Positions 1-16,518 of a stretch of 42,212 nt of DNA are shown here, piece after piece (the first letter of the stretch is position 1; each line of letters begins with the position of its first letter). Source of the stretch: Actinomycetes bacterium (GTDB lineage Bacteria > Actinomycetota > Actinomycetes > Mycobacteriales > Pseudonocardiaceae); the NCBI GenBank assembly GCA_021793175.1, contig JAJYTH010000019.1, positions 1-42,212 on the forward strand, read 5' to 3'. The notes under the pieces were generated by a model. That model was given only the letters and a program-made list of their open reading frames with translations. It was not told the origin of the DNA and did no database searches. The translations under genes and the position numbers were made by a program.

Positions 1-142
1 TCAAACCCTCTCAGGTCTGACCCGCTCGCCCCGGTCGTCCCTGGCGACAAAGAGAAGATTACACACCCCCAAAACCCACCCAAACAGGGGGGTCCCCAAA
101 CCACAAAACCCCAGCTCAAAGGCACTGAGCACGCCCTACACG
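1..142. other. intergenic left edge; possible promoter reading out of the window
   Basis: No gene is visible here. On the minus strand a possible promoter TGTTTG-17-TGTAAT (plus positions 81-86 and 58-63) would read leftwards out of the window. The minus strand below it ends in CTGAGAGGGTTTGA at the edge. It may be the leader of the next gene or operon. The window stops too soon to say what is transcribed. Confidence 0.25.
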
Positions 143-180
143 CCGAAGGCCGCCTTCCCGGGCGGAAAGGCGGCCTTCGG
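143..180 (-). terminator. tyrS intrinsic terminator hairpin
   Basis: A perfect 14-bp inverted repeat (143-156 with 167-180, arm CCGAAGGCCGCCTT) encloses a 10-nt loop. It begins 25 nt past the tyrS stop codon. No U-tract follows, which is common for actinobacterial terminators. Confidence 0.85.
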
Positions 181-205
181 AAACAGACCTCAACGTCGGT
201 CGGAG

Positions 206-1483
206 CTACCCGTTCAGTACACGGACTCCCGCCATGGTGCGCTTGCCACGACGCACCACGAGCCAACTCCCATGCAACACGTCAGAGATCTCCGGCTTCC
301 AGTTCTCATCCGTGATCTTGGTGTTGTTGACGTAGGCGCCACCTTCCTTCACGGTGCGGCGCGCAGCGCCCTTGCTCTCCACAAGCCCACCGGCCACGAG
401 CAGTTCGATGACGGTGGGCTCGTCACTCAGCCTGACCTCGCCAGTCGGTACCTCGGCCATGGCTGCATCGAGCGTGGCCGCATCGAGCTCACGCAGGTCA
501 CCACGGCCGAAAAGTGCCTGACTCGCCGCCACGACCTGTCGGGTCTGCTCCGGGCCGTGCACCAGATCAGTCAGTTCCTGCGCCAGACGACGCTGCGCCT
601 GGCGGGCAGCGGGCCGCTCCTGCGTGGCCTTCTCCAGCTCGCTGATCTCGTCGGCGTCCAGAAACGTCAGCAGCTTCAGACACCGCACCACGTCAGCGTC
701 GGGCATGTTGAGGAAGTACTGGTACCAGGCATACGGAGACGTCATCTCCGGGTCCACCCACACGTTGCCACCGCCGGTGGATTTACCCAGCTTGCGTCCC
801 TCGGAGTCCGTGATCAACGGCGTTGTCAACGCATGCACCTGAACGCCGTGCACCCTACGGACGAGGTCGACCCCGGCTATGATGTTGCCCCATTGATCGG
901 AGCCACCCACCTGAAGCCGCACGTTGTAGCGCTCGAACAGCTCGCGGTAATCGGTGGCCTGCAACAGCATGTAGCTGAACTCGGTGTAGGAGATTCCGTC
1001 CCCCTCGAGCCTGCGCTTCACCGTCTCTCGCGCCAGCATCGTGTTGACGGAGAAATGCTTGCCGACCTCGCGGAGGAAAGTGGGGACGGTCATCGATCCG
1101 AGCCAGTCGAGGTTGTTCACCTCGATCGGCGACACATCGGGGTGATCGAAATCCACGAAACGCGCCAGCTGGCCCCGCAACCTGTCCGCCCACTCGCGGA
1201 CCTGCTCCTCGGAATGGAGCGTGCGCTCCCCGACATCCCGAGGATCGCCGATCAGTCCGGTACCACCGCCCGCGAGCAACACGGGCCGATGACCCGCGTT
1301 TTGGAACCGCCGCAGCATGAGCATCTGCACGAGGTGACCGGCGTGCAGGCTGGGCGCGGTGGGATCGAACCCGATATAGACAGCGAGCGGACCACCGTCT
1401 AGGCCTCGTCGCAGCGCGTCGAGATCGGTGGACTGCGCGATCAACCCGCGCCAGGACAGTTCGTCAAGAATATGCTCGCTCAC
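206..1483 (-). CDS. tyrS: tyrosyl-tRNA synthetase
   Basis: Class I aminoacyl-tRNA synthetase that activates tyrosine with ATP and charges tRNA-Tyr in the cytosol; about 425 aa, the usual bacterial length. The catalytic Rossmann fold carries the HIGH-type motif HAGH (about residues 47-50) and the KMSKS-type loop KLGKS (231-235). Tyrosine-site signatures include [10 protein letters not shown] (191-200). A C-terminal S4-like RNA-binding domain follows ([13 protein letters not shown]). The start chosen is GTG at 1483 because GGGGAG lies 8 nt upstream; a longer GTG at 1507 would put that Shine-Dalgarno inside the coding region. It lies 90 nt downstream of the glycosylase gene and ends at a strong terminator. 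In M. tuberculosis the same two genes are neighbours (recalled gene order). Confidence 0.97.
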   Translation of the reverse strand: MSEHILDELSWRGLIAQSTDLDALRRGLDGGPLAVYIGFDPTAPSLHAGHLVQMLMLRRFQNAGHRPVLLAGGGTGLIGDPRDVGERTLHSEEQVREWADRLRGQLARFVDFDHPDVSPIEVNNLDWLGSMTVPTFLREVGKHFSVNTMLARETVKRRLEGDGISYTEFSYMLLQATDYRELFERYNVRLQVGGSDQWGNIIAGVDLVRRVHGVQVHALTTPLITDSEGRKLGKSTGGGNVWVDPEMTSPYAWYQYFLNMPDADVVRCLKLLTFLDADEISELEKATQERPAARQAQRRLAQELTDLVHGPEQTRQVVAASQALFGRGDLRELDAATLDAAMAEVPTGEVRLSDEPTVIELLVAGGLVESKGAARRTVKEGGAYVNNTKITDENWKPEISDVLHGSWLVVRRGKRTMAGVRVLNG

Positions 1484-1573
1484 GATTCCATTCTCCCCGC
1501 ACTTCACGGTGGACCGCTGCGGGGACCGGCATACACATAACCGCCGTCCCCTGAATCGACGGCCACAACTTCG

Positions 1574-2212
1574 TCAGGACCGGGCGCGGACCCGGGTATT
1601 ACGCCGATAGGCGCTGACCGCGGGCGAACCGGCGATCCAGAACCGCCACGGCACGTCCCGGGCAGCGGCGACTCCCACACGCGGACCCGATCGGATCGAT
1701 TCCGCACCGACCGGCTCACCGGTGAGAAGTCGGACGGGCGAATCGGGGTCCGTGAGATCGAGTCCGTTGTGTGCGCGGTCGAGGCCGAGCACGGAGGTCA
1801 GCACGGCCGGCCCCTTGGCGACGAGCCCGCCGCCCCGAGCGGTGGGACGTCTGTGCCTGGCCAGTTCCTGCCCCTCGACGACCTCTCCGGCACGCAACAG
1901 CACGGCTCCCGGTTCGCCGTCGGTGAGTCCCACGACATTGGCGCAGAAGTGCATGCCGTAGACGAAATACACGTAGAGATACCCGGCAGGACCCCACATC
2001 ACCTCGTTGCGAGGCGTACGGCCGCGGTAGCAGTGCGACGCAGGGTCATCGAGCCCCCGGTACGCCTCCACCTCGACGAGACGCACCCGGACCGTGCCCT
2101 GATCACTACGCGACTCCAATTCGCACCCGAGCAGCCTCAGAGCCAGGTCGACAGGATCGATGGCAAGCCACTCGCGCCGGAATACCCGGCTCGTGGCGAT
2201 CTCGTCCGTCAC
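1574..2212 (-). CDS. mpg: DNA-3-methyladenine glycosylase (AAG/MPG family)
   Basis: Monofunctional base-excision glycosylase of the mammalian AAG/MPG fold, 212 aa. It would remove alkylated purines such as 3-methyladenine and leave an abasic site. The catalytic glutamate lies in LVEVEAYRG, and the nucleotide-flipping strand YFVYGMHFCANVV is well kept. The C-terminal RVGV...PWRFWIAG block is typical of the family. Translation starts at GTG 2212, with GAGGGGAG 5 nt upstream. It sits 51 nt after argH and 90 nt before tyrS on the same strand, so it may be read through from the arginine operon; no separate promoter is evident. Confidence 0.93.
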   Translation of the reverse strand: MTDEIATSRVFRREWLAIDPVDLALRLLGCELESRSDQGTVRVRLVEVEAYRGLDDPASHCYRGRTPRNEVMWGPAGYLYVYFVYGMHFCANVVGLTDGEPGAVLLRAGEVVEGQELARHRRPTARGGGLVAKGPAVLTSVLGLDRAHNGLDLTDPDSPVRLLTGEPVGAESIRSGPRVGVAAARDVPWRFWIAGSPAVSAYRRNTRVRARS

Positions 2213-2263
2213 TACGCTCCCCTCGCTGGCTCTGTCGTGCCCAGGGTAACCGGGGTGCGCCGA

Positions 2264-3745
<1,482 letters not shown>

Positions 3746-4943
3746 TCAGTCGTTCTTGCTCTGCTGCCTCTTGGCGGCGATCTTGCTGGGCAGGCCCCAC
3801 AGCTGCACGAAGCCCTTGGCCAGCGACTGGTCGAACGTGTCACCCTCGTCGTAAGTGGCCAGGTTGAAGTCGTAGAGCGACTCCTCGCTGCGCCGTCCCG
3901 TGACGATGGCGTTGCCGCCGTGCAGGACCATGCGGATCTCACCGGTGACGTGCTCCTGCGCCTTGGCGATGAAGCCGTCCAACGCTTCCTTCAGCGGCGA
4001 GAACCACAGGCCGTCGTAGACGAGCTCGCCCCAGCGCTGCTCCACCTGGCGCTTGAAGCGGGCGAGATCCCGCTCCACGGTCACGTTCTCCAATTCCTGG
4101 TGCGCGGTGATCAACGCGATCGCGCCCGGGGCCTCGTAGACTTCCCGGCTCTTGATCCCCACGAGCCGGTCCTCGACCATGTCCAGCCTGCCGATGCCGT
4201 GCGCCCCGGCCCGGCGGTTCATCTCCTGGATGGCCTCCAGGACCGTGACCTGCTTGCCGTCGATGGCGACGGGGACGCCCTTGTCGAAGGTGATGATCAC
4301 CTCGTCGGGAGCCTGGAAGTGGAGAGTCGGGTCCTGGGTATAGGAGTAGACCTCCTTCGGCGGCTCGTTCCAGAGGTCCTCCAGAACACCGGTCTCCACG
4401 GCCCGGCCCCACACGTTCTGGTCGATCGAGAACGGCGAGGACTTCGTGACGTCGATCGGAAGGTTACGTTCCTCGGCGTAGGCGATGGCCTTCTCACGTG
4501 TCCACGCGAAATCACGCACGGGCGCGAGCACGGTCAGGTCTGGGGCGAGCGCGCCGATACCCACCTCGAAACGCACCTGGTCGTTGCCCTTCCCCGTGCA
4601 GCCGTGCGCCACCGTGGTGGCGCCGTGATACTTGGCCGCCTCGGCGAGGTGCTTGACGATCAACGGCCGCGACAGCGCGGACACCAGCGGGTAGCGGTCC
4701 ATGTAGAGAGCGTTGGCCTGCAACGCCGGGAGGCAGTACTCCTCGGCGAACTCGTCCTTCGCGTCGGCGACGACGGCTTCGACAGCACCACAGTCGAGCG
4801 CACGCTTACGGATGGTCTCCAGGTCCTCACCACCCTGGCCGACATCGACGGCGACGGCCACCACCTCGGCACCGGTCTCCTCGGCGATCCAACCGATCGC
4901 CACCGAGGTGTCGAGCCCGCCCGAGTATGCGAGCACCACCCGC

Positions 4944-4951
<8 letters not shown>
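3746..4951 (-). CDS. argG: argininosuccinate synthase
   Basis: Condenses citrulline and aspartate with ATP to argininosuccinate, giving AMP and pyrophosphate. About 401 aa. The N-terminal ATP-pyrophosphatase loop AYSGGLDTS (about residues 8-16) is intact, and [12 protein letters not shown] and [11 protein letters not shown] are characteristic of the family. The ATG at 4951 has GAGGAG about 7-8 nt upstream and overlaps the argR stop by 8 nt (ATGACTGA). Synthesis is therefore probably coupled to ArgR translation. The frame extends to 4966 but the alternative lacks a ribosome-binding site. Confidence 0.97.
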
Positions 4952-7608
<2,657 letters not shown>

Positions 7609-7616
<8 letters not shown>

Positions 7617-8535
7617 CGCCGTCCCCCTCTTCCGGCACGACCATGGTGCCAACACCACGCGACGTGAACACTTCCAGCAACACGGAATGAGCGAGTCGTC
7701 CGTCGATCACGTGTGCACGTCGCACCCCACCGCGGATGGCCCGCAGGCAGGCTTCCATCTTCGGGATCATCCCGCTCGACAACTCGGGAAGCAGCCGTTC
7801 GAGTCCATCGACGTCGATACGGTCCACAAGAGACGAACGGTCCGGCCAGTTCGCATACAGTCCCTCGATGTCGGTCAGCACGACCAACTTCTCGGCTTTC
7901 AGCGCGGCGGCGAGGGCTCCCGCCGCGGTATCCGCGTTGACGTTGTGAACCACGCCGTCCTGGTCGGGGGCGACGGTCGACACCACCGGGATGCGTCCGG
8001 CGTTGACGATGTCGAGTACCGCGTCGGGGTTGACGTCGACGACCTCACCGACAAGCCCGACGTCGACGGGCTCACCGTCCACAGTGGCTGATTTACGTTC
8101 GGCCGTGAACAGGCGGGCGTCCTCCCCCGAGATCCCGACCGCATACGGGCCATGCGCGTTGATGAGGCCGACGAGTTCTCGACTGACCTGCCCGACCAGC
8201 ACCATCCGCACGATGTCCATCGTCTCGGGCGTCGTCACTCGGAGCCCGCCCTTGAACTCGCCGTGGATGCCGAGCCGGTCGAGCATCGCCGTGATCTGCG
8301 GACCACCGCCGTGAACGACGACCGGCCGCAATCCCGCCAATCGCAGGAACACCATGTCCTGCGCGAAGGCACGCTTCAGTTCGTCGTCGATCATGGCGTT
8401 TCCGCCGTACTTCACGACGACCGTGACTCCGTGGAAGCGCTGCAACCAGGGCAGCGCTTCGATCAGCACACCCGCCTTCTCGGCCGCGGTGGCGAGTCGG
8501 TCATCGGCGGGCACCGTGGTGGGCTTGTCTGTCAT
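7609..8535 (-). CDS. argB: acetylglutamate kinase
   Basis: Phosphorylates N-acetylglutamate, the second step of the acetylated arginine pathway; amino acid kinase fold, 308 aa. The glycine-rich ATP segments [10 protein letters not shown] and VVHGGGPQI are intact, as is [11 protein letters not shown]. The N-terminal extension with a helix before the kinase core ([17 protein letters not shown]) is typical of the arginine-sensitive hexameric type, so feedback inhibition by arginine is likely but inferred. The start ATG at 8535 shares ATGA with the argJ stop. No clear Shine-Dalgarno stands alone, so expression probably depends on coupling. Confidence 0.96.
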
Positions 8536-9683
8536 GTTGAATACGCCGAATTCTCGTGAACGTAAGCGTGGGTCAGATCGTTGGTCCAGATCGTCGCCGA
8601 TTCCTGTCCCGCCTTGAGGTCGACGGTCACGGTCACCGCACGGTCGGACAGGTCGACGACCTCCCGGGATTCACCCGGCTCACCACCTCGGCAGATCCAC
8701 ACGCCATTGAAGGCGACATCCAACGCCCCCGGGTCGAACACCGCCTCAGTGGTGCCGACCGCGGCGAGAATGCGCCCCCAGTTCGGGTCCTTGCCGTACA
8801 CGGCGGTCTTGAACAAGTTGCTCCGGGCGATCGTCCTGCCCACGGCGAGCGCGTCGTCCTCCGAGGCGGCATTGACCACCTCGATGGTGATGTCGTGTTC
8901 GGAGCCCTCCGCGTCGCCGAGCAACTGTTGGGCGAGGTCATGGCAGGCGTCGGTCAGCAAAGCGGTGAACTCGTCGGCATCGGGCGTGGTTCCCGAAGCA
9001 CCGCTGCACATCAACAACACGGTGTCGTTGGTGGACATGCACCCGTCGGAGTCGAGTCGGTCGAACGTCACATGGGTGGCTTCGCGTAGTGCGCGATCAG
9101 CGGTGTCGGCATCGATGTCGGCATCGGTGGTGAGGACCACGAGCATCGTGGCCAGAGCGGGCGCGAGCATTCCGGCGCCCTTGGCGATACCACCGACCGT
9201 ATAACCCGCGCCTTGGCGTACCACCTGTTTGCTGCGCGTGTCGGTAGTCATGATCGCCTCGGCCGCCGCGGCCCCACCGTTGTCGGAGAGCCGCCCCACC
9301 ACCGCCTCGATACCGGCGGTCAGCTTGCCGCGGTGGAGCTGTTCCCCGATCAACCCGGTGGAGCACACGACGACATCGTCCGCTTCGGCACCGAGCCGTT
9401 CGGCGACGAGCTCCGCGGAAGCGCGTGTGGTCTGAAAACCCTCCGATCCGGTGTAGCAGTTGGCGCCACCGGAGTTCAGCACGACCGCCTTCGCGCTGCG
9501 GTCGGCCAGCACCTGCTCGCTCCACAACACCGGATTGGCCTTGCACCGGTTGGTGGTGAACACGGCGGCGGCGACGTCGGAGGGTCCGTCGTTGACGACG
9601 AGCGCAACGTCGCTCTTACCGCTGGCCTTCAGACCCGCGGCGACACCGCCGGCACGAAAACCCCGTGGAGTGGTGACAGTCAT
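8532..9683 (-). CDS. argJ: ornithine acetyltransferase / N-acetylglutamate synthase
   Basis: Transfers the acetyl group from acetylornithine to glutamate, which recycles the acetyl group. Many ArgJ proteins can also acetylate glutamate from acetyl-CoA. 383 aa. ArgJ cleaves itself before a threonine nucleophile; here the site is [12 protein letters not shown], with Ala178-Thr179 as the predicted scissile pair. The downstream [13 protein letters not shown] block is also present. ATG at 9683 has GAGGAGG about 8 nt upstream. It follows argC by 31 nt and overlaps argB by 4 nt. No argA-like gene is present in the window, consistent with a cyclic acetyl pathway. Confidence 0.96.
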   Translation of the reverse strand: MTVTTPRGFRAGGVAAGLKASGKSDVALVVNDGPSDVAAAVFTTNRCKANPVLWSEQVLADRSAKAVVLNSGGANCYTGSEGFQTTRASAELVAERLGAEADDVVVCSTGLIGEQLHRGKLTAGIEAVVGRLSDNGGAAAAEAIMTTDTRSKQVVRQGAGYTVGGIAKGAGMLAPALATMLVVLTTDADIDADTADRALREATHVTFDRLDSDGCMSTNDTVLLMCSGASGTTPDADEFTALLTDACHDLAQQLLGDAEGSEHDITIEVVNAASEDDALAVGRTIARSNLFKTAVYGKDPNWGRILAAVGTTEAVFDPGALDVAFNGVWICRGGEPGESREVVDLSDRAVTVTVDLKAGQESATIWTNDLTHAYVHENSAYST

Positions 9684-9714
9684 GCACCTACCTCCTCGTT
9701 CGGGGGGCACAGAA

Positions 9715-11095
<1,381 letters not shown>

Positions 11096-11131
11096 GTGGC
11101 TGCCCGCCGGAGAATCCGCACGGGCAGCCAC
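11096..11131 (-). terminator. pheT terminator hairpin
   Basis: Perfect 11-bp inverted repeat (11096-11106 with 11121-11131, arm GTGGCTGCCCG) with a 14-nt loop, 20 nt downstream of the pheT stop codon. It isolates the pheST operon from argC. Confidence 0.8.
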
Positions 11132-11150
11132 GACCACTTACCTCAGCTCG

Positions 11151-13670
11151 TCAGCTCCGCAGCACCGCGCCGAAACGCTCGCCGACCGCGGCCACCGCAG
11201 CGTCCCGCGCCTTGGTCGCCTCCTCCACGGTGAGCGTGCGATCAGGAGCGCGGAACCGCATCTTGTACGCCAACGACCGCTTACCCTCACCGACCTGCTC
11301 ACCGGTGTAGGTGTCGAACAGCGACACCTCCTCCACCAGTTCACCGGCGGCCTCACGCAGCGTGGCGGCCAGGTCCGCGGACGGCACGTCCTCGTCCACG
11401 ACCAGTGCGACGTCCAACAGCACCGGCGGGAAAGGCGAGATCGACGGCGCCGGCCTGCGCTCCACCAACGGAATCGCGTCGAGGTCCAGCTCCATCACGG
11501 AAGTCCGCTTCGGCAGCCCGAGCCTTTCCACCACCTTGGGGTGCAACTCACCGGCATGTCCGATCGTCCGGCCATCGACCGACAAACGGGCACACCGACC
11601 GGGATGCCAAGGCATCAAGGCGTCCGCCTCGATGTCCAACTCCACGGAGGAGATCTCACCTACCACGCGCGCAGCCTGTATGGCATCGGCCCACGACGCG
11701 TTCTCGCCACGTCCCCACCAGCCGGAACGGCGACGTTCACCGGCGAGTACCACGGCGACGTGCAACGGCTGATGCGGAACCGAGCCCTCCAGTGCGGCGA
11801 GCTCCTCCTCGGACGGTCGCTGGTCCACTCGGAGATCCGGGGCCGCGACCTGATCCGGTCCCGGCAACACTACCTGGCCGATGTGGTACAGCGCGACGTC
11901 GCGGAAACCCCGTGAGAGGTTGCGCTGGAGCGTTTCGAGCAGGCCCGGCAGCAGCGAGGTCGTCAGCTGGTTCTTGTCCGCCTCCAGCGGGTTCAGCACC
12001 GAGACCGTGCGCCGACGGGGATCGTCCTCGTCCAGCCCCAGGTCTTTCCACACAGAGGCCGAGACGAACGGAAACGGGATGACCTCGACGTAACCGGCCT
12101 CCGCGAGCGCACGCGAGATCGCACGCCGACGCCGCTGTGCAGGGTTGAGGCCACGACCGGCCGGAGCCGCGGGCAGTACCGACGGGATCGTGTCGTACCC
12201 CTCCAGCCGCAGCACCTCCTCCACGAGGTCCGCGGGCTGGCCCAGATCCCCACGCCAGCTCGGCGGTACCGCGGTGACCAGGGCCGTGCCGTCGTCACCG
12301 GTTCCCACCGACACTTTGCACCCGATCTGTGTCAACCTGCGCACGGTGACACCGCGGTCGAACCGCACGCCCGCCACCTGGTCGGGCAAATCGATCGGCA
12401 TGGTGATCGGCGAAGCGGGCTCCACGCTCCCCTCATCGGTGCGCCCGGGACGGATGCTCCCGTCGCCGTATCGACGCAACAGCCGCGCCGCCACCTCGAT
12501 CGCCACCGCGCACAACGCCGGGTCGGTGAACCGCTCGAAACGTTTCGCCGCCTCCGAGAACAGGTTGTGCCTACGCGCGGTCCTGCTGATGGACGCCGGC
12601 TCCCAGTGCGCCGCCTCCAACAACACATCCGTGCTGTCGTCGCGGATCTCGGTTCCGGCGCCCCCCATGACCCCCGCCAACGAGACGACGCCGCTGTCAT
12701 CGGCGATCACCACGTCGTCCGGGTCGAGCGTGCGCTCGACATCGTCCAAAGTGGTCAACTTCTCACCCGGACGCGCCCGACGCACCACGAGGCCGCCCTG
12801 GAGGGAACCCGTGTCGAAAGCGTGCAGAGGATGACCCAGTTCCAACATCACGTAGTTCGTGATGTCCACGGCCAAGGAGATCGGCCGCATCCCCGCCAGC
12901 AACAGACGACGCTGGATCCACCACGGCGTCGGCGCTCCCGCGTCCAACCCGGTGACACGACGCAACACGAAACGGCTGCAGCCCACCGGATCCTCGATCG
13001 TGACAGGCCACGCGTCGCCTTCGCCCTCCGGCACGTCGACATAGGCGGGATCGCCGTAAGGAGCGTCGAACGCGCACGCCAGCTCCCTGGCTAACCCACG
13101 AATCGACAGCGCGTGACCGAGATCCGGTGTGGGAGCCAACTCCAACACCGTGTCCTCAAGGTCGAGCACCTCACGCGCGTCGTCACCGGGGCTCGCCGTG
13201 CCCGACGGCAACACGAGGATGCCGCCGTGGTCCTCGCCGATCCCCAGTTCCCGGGCCGAACAGATCATGCCCTCGCTGACATGGCCGTAGGTTTTGCGCT
13301 CAGAGATCTCGAAACCACCGGGCAGCACAGCACCAGGAAGCGCGACGACGACCAGGTCGCCCTCCACGAAGTTCTGAGCGCCACAGATGATGCCGTTCGT
13401 GGGCGGCCGCGTGGGATCGATCTCCTCCCCTTGCTCGGGGTCGGCAGGGGCTCCCACGTCGACCCGGCAATAGCGGATCGGCTTCTTGAACTGCGTGAGC
13501 TCTTCGATCTCGACTACACGCCCGATGACGAGCGGACCGGAGACCTGCCCGACCGACTCGACACCCTCGACCTCGACCCCCAGGCGCACAAAGGCATCGA
13601 CGATGTCGTCGGTGGTGACGTCCTCGCTGAGTTCCAGATGCTCTCTCAGCCAACTGACGGGGACTCGCAT
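11151..13670 (-). CDS. pheT: phenylalanyl-tRNA synthetase beta subunit
   Basis: Large subunit of the (alpha-beta)2 PheRS, 839 aa, the usual length. In order: an N-terminal tRNA-binding OB-fold (about residues 40-155), the B3/B4 editing region that hydrolyses Tyr-tRNA-Phe, a B5 DNA-binding-like fold (about 400-475), a class II core-like domain, and the C-terminal ferredoxin-fold anticodon-binding domain (PFPPVLLDVALVVDEDV onward). The ATG at 13670 has GGAGG about 11 nt upstream. It follows pheS by 111 nt; this gap holds a small ORF whose end carries the same GGAGGCGTGA segment that serves as the pheT ribosome-binding site. Confidence 0.97.
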   Translation of the reverse strand: MRVPVSWLREHLELSEDVTTDDIVDAFVRLGVEVEGVESVGQVSGPLVIGRVVEIEELTQFKKPIRYCRVDVGAPADPEQGEEIDPTRPPTNGIICGAQNFVEGDLVVVALPGAVLPGGFEISERKTYGHVSEGMICSARELGIGEDHGGILVLPSGTASPGDDAREVLDLEDTVLELAPTPDLGHALSIRGLARELACAFDAPYGDPAYVDVPEGEGDAWPVTIEDPVGCSRFVLRRVTGLDAGAPTPWWIQRRLLLAGMRPISLAVDITNYVMLELGHPLHAFDTGSLQGGLVVRRARPGEKLTTLDDVERTLDPDDVVIADDSGVVSLAGVMGGAGTEIRDDSTDVLLEAAHWEPASISRTARRHNLFSEAAKRFERFTDPALCAVAIEVAARLLRRYGDGSIRPGRTDEGSVEPASPITMPIDLPDQVAGVRFDRGVTVRRLTQIGCKVSVGTGDDGTALVTAVPPSWRGDLGQPADLVEEVLRLEGYDTIPSVLPAAPAGRGLNPAQRRRRAISRALAEAGYVEVIPFPFVSASVWKDLGLDEDDPRRRTVSVLNPLEADKNQLTTSLLPGLLETLQRNLSRGFRDVALYHIGQVVLPGPDQVAAPDLRVDQRPSEEELAALEGSVPHQPLHVAVVLAGERRRSGWWGRGENASWADAIQAARVVGEISSVELDIEADALMPWHPGRCARLSVDGRTIGHAGELHPKVVERLGLPKRTSVMELDLDAIPLVERRPAPSISPFPPVLLDVALVVDEDVPSADLAATLREAAGELVEEVSLFDTYTGEQVGEGKRSLAYKMRFRAPDRTLTVEEATKARDAAVAAVGERFGAVLRS

Positions 13671-13676
13671 GACGTC

Positions 13677-13781
13677 TCACGCCTCCGTTTCCTGCGGGAC
13701 ACCCTCCCCGATCGCGGGAACAACCGCGGTGGGGGCCCAACCCGGTCGGCGCAAACGACGCGCCGCGCAATGGTTCGTCAT
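13677..13781 (-). CDS. possible 34-aa ORF between pheS and pheT
   Basis: A 35-codon frame starts at ATG 13781 directly after the pheS stop (TGAATG) with GGAGG 5 nt upstream, a better-placed Shine-Dalgarno than that of pheT itself. It ends 6 nt before the pheT start. The product (MTNHCAARRLRRPGWAP...) is Arg/Pro-rich and has no phenylalanine, so it is not a classical Phe attenuator peptide. Its last 13 nt (AACGGAGGCGTGA) repeat the last 13 nt of pheS exactly. GC at third codon positions is about 74%, lower than in clear genes. It may be a coupling peptide or just a duplicated junction. No function is assigned. Confidence 0.35.
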   Translation of the reverse strand: MTNHCAARRLRRPGWAPTAVVPAIGEGVPQETEA

Positions 13782-14927
<1,146 letters not shown>

Positions 14928-14939
14928 CTATGTGAGAGC

Positions 14940-14956
14940 ACGGGCCGACCGCCCGT
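14940..14956 (-). terminator. small hairpin after the methyltransferase gene
   Basis: 6-bp GC-rich stem ACGGGC/GCCCGT (14940-14945 with 14951-14956) with a 5-nt loop, 9 nt beyond the stop codon. It is short and without a U-tract, so it may end the infC-rpmI-rplT-spoU transcript only partially. Confidence 0.4.
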
Positions 14957-14965
14957 CACCCTCCG

Positions 14966-15772
14966 TCAGGACCGGTGCCGCACAGCGGTGGTGTAGAGAC
15001 ACACAGCGGCAGCGGTAGCGAGATTGAGGCTTTCCGCCTTGCCATACAACGGAACCCGCACCGCATGGTCCGCCTGCGCGAGCACGTCGGGGGGTAGCCC
15101 GTGAGCCTCATTGCCGAACAGCCACGCGGTGGGCCCGTCGAGCTGTTCGGCCGTGGTCAGGTCGGCGTCGGCGTAGCCGTGTGCGGCGACCGTGGTCAGT
15201 CCCGACGCCACACAGGCGTCGAGCACGCGGCCGACATCGGGCTCGGCCACCACGGGCAGATGGAACAGACTTCCGGTGGAGGCGCGCACACATTTGCCGT
15301 TGTGCACGTCCACGCACGAGCCCGCGAAGATCACCGCATCCGCGCCGGCGGCATCGGCCACTCTCAACACCGTCCCCGCGTTACCGGGATCAGCGATGTC
15401 CACCAGGACCGCCACCAGACGGGGCTGTCCCGTCAACGCGGTGGCCAGGTCCGTCGTGACCGTGTCGCACACCGCCACGATGCCCTGCGGCGACACCGTC
15501 TCGGACAGCAACTCCGCCGCCCTGTCGTTGACCAGCGACACGGCCGGTGCCTCGGCCACGAGTTCGGCGTGCCGTCGCGCCGCGGCCTCGGTGACGAACA
15601 GTTCGTGCACCCGCCCATACCGCAACGCTTCCCTCACCGCCTGAGCACCCTCGGCGAGGAATCGGCCAGCGGCGGCCCTTTCGGACCGCCGTGTCAGTCG
15701 GCGTGCAGCAACGACCCGGGGTGTCCTGTGGGTGAACAGGGCATCCCCGGGTCGGTGGTGTTCGGTGCTCAG
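14966..15772 (-). CDS. SpoU/TrmH-family RNA 2'-O-methyltransferase
   Basis: SPOUT-superfamily RNA ribose methyltransferase, about 268 aa from the chosen start. An N-terminal L30e-like substrate-binding domain ([14 protein letters not shown]...) is followed by the knotted SpoU domain with motifs [29 protein letters not shown] and [18 protein letters not shown]. It corresponds to the gene called tsnR in mycobacteria; the substrate (rRNA or tRNA) cannot be read from sequence. The start is unclear: no ATG, GTG or TTG occurs in frame between the rplT stop and the RFLAEG motif. Options are CTG 15772 overlapping the rplT stop (CTGA), CTG 15739 with GGGG 5 nt upstream, or GTG 15967 deep inside rplT. 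Translational coupling to rplT is the simplest reading. Confidence 0.88.
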   Translation of the reverse strand: MSTEHHRPGDALFTHRTPRVVAARRLTRRSERAAAGRFLAEGAQAVREALRYGRVHELFVTEAAARRHAELVAEAPAVSLVNDRAAELLSETVSPQGIVAVCDTVTTDLATALTGQPRLVAVLVDIADPGNAGTVLRVADAAGADAVIFAGSCVDVHNGKCVRASTGSLFHLPVVAEPDVGRVLDACVASGLTTVAAHGYADADLTTAEQLDGPTAWLFGNEAHGLPPDVLAQADHAVRVPLYGKAESLNLATAAAVCLYTTAVRHRS

Positions 15773-16146
15773 GCCGACTTCTTCGCGTCGGAGGACAGGT
15801 TCTGCTTCGCCACCTCGGCGAGCGAGGCGAAGGCGGCGGCGTCGTTCACCGCGAGGTCCGCGAGAATCTTGCGGTCCACCTCGACACCAGCGGCCTTCAG
15901 GCCCTGGATGAAGCGGTTGTAGGTGACGCCGTTCTGGCGAGCCGCCGCGTTGATCCGAGTGATCCACAGCTGGCGGAAGTCACCCTTGCGGGCCCGACGG
16001 TCCCGGTAGGAGTAGTTGAACGAGTGGAGCGTCTGCTCCTTGGCCTTGCGGTACAGACGCGAACGCTGGCCACGGTAGCCACTGGCCAGTTCGAGAGTTG
16101 CGCGACGCTTCTTCTGGGCGTTGACCGCCCGCTTGACGCGTGCCAC
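15769..16146 (-). CDS. rplT: 50S ribosomal protein L20
   Basis: L20 is an early 23S rRNA-binding assembly protein; 125 aa. The basic N-terminal tail ([14 protein letters not shown]) is followed by [17 protein letters not shown] and the globular C-terminal half with [20 protein letters not shown]. Start GTG 16146 with AGGA about 8 nt upstream; the frame extends to 16176 but the family begins at this valine. It lies 60 nt after rpmI, and its stop overlaps the proposed start of the methyltransferase. In several bacteria L20 represses this operon post-transcriptionally; no such site is proven here. Confidence 0.97.
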   Translation of the reverse strand: MARVKRAVNAQKKRRATLELASGYRGQRSRLYRKAKEQTLHSFNYSYRDRRARKGDFRQLWITRINAAARQNGVTYNRFIQGLKAAGVEVDRKILADLAVNDAAAFASLAEVAKQNLSSDAKKSA

Positions 16147-16206
16147 GGGTCCATCCTGTCGTGTCGGGGGGCGCACACAACGCCCCGGTGGTTACGGCGG
16201 ACTGGG

Positions 16207-16401
16207 TCAGCGGCCGAGCAGCCGCTTGACGCGGCGCACATCCTGGGCCGCGACCTCGGTGGTGCCCTCGAGCCTACGAGTCACCCTGCTCGACTTCTTC
16301 TCCAGCAGATGCCTCCGGCCGGCCTGCTCGCGCCGGATCTTGCCGCTGCCCGTCACGCGGACGCGCTTCGACATCCCGCTGTGGGACTTGTTCTTCGGCA
16401 T
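16207..16401 (-). CDS. rpmI: 50S ribosomal protein L35
   Basis: Small basic ribosomal protein of 64 aa ([20 protein letters not shown]...). The typical L35 features MPKx[13 protein letters not shown] and the C-terminal VKRLLGR are all present. The ATG at 16401 follows GAGGGAAG. It sits between infC and rplT in the conserved infC-rpmI-rplT order. Confidence 0.97.
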   Translation of the reverse strand: MPKNKSHSGMSKRVRVTGSGKIRREQAGRRHLLEKKSSRVTRRLEGTTEVAAQDVRRVKRLLGR

Positions 16402-16518
16402 TCTTCCCTCTTTCAGACGACAGCACACCGATCACCGGTGTGCTGCTGCGTTGTGGCGATGCTGCGGTGTTACCGACCGCGCCGCCCGTCTGCCGCCCGG
16501 CATGCGGGCGGCAGTACG

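Noticed and set aside
1..60. Possible TPP riboswitch on the minus strand (CTGAGAGGG near the edge)
   Set aside because: Only CTGAGA is matched; no convincing P3 stem or GGGTGC partner, and the sequence ends at the window edge.
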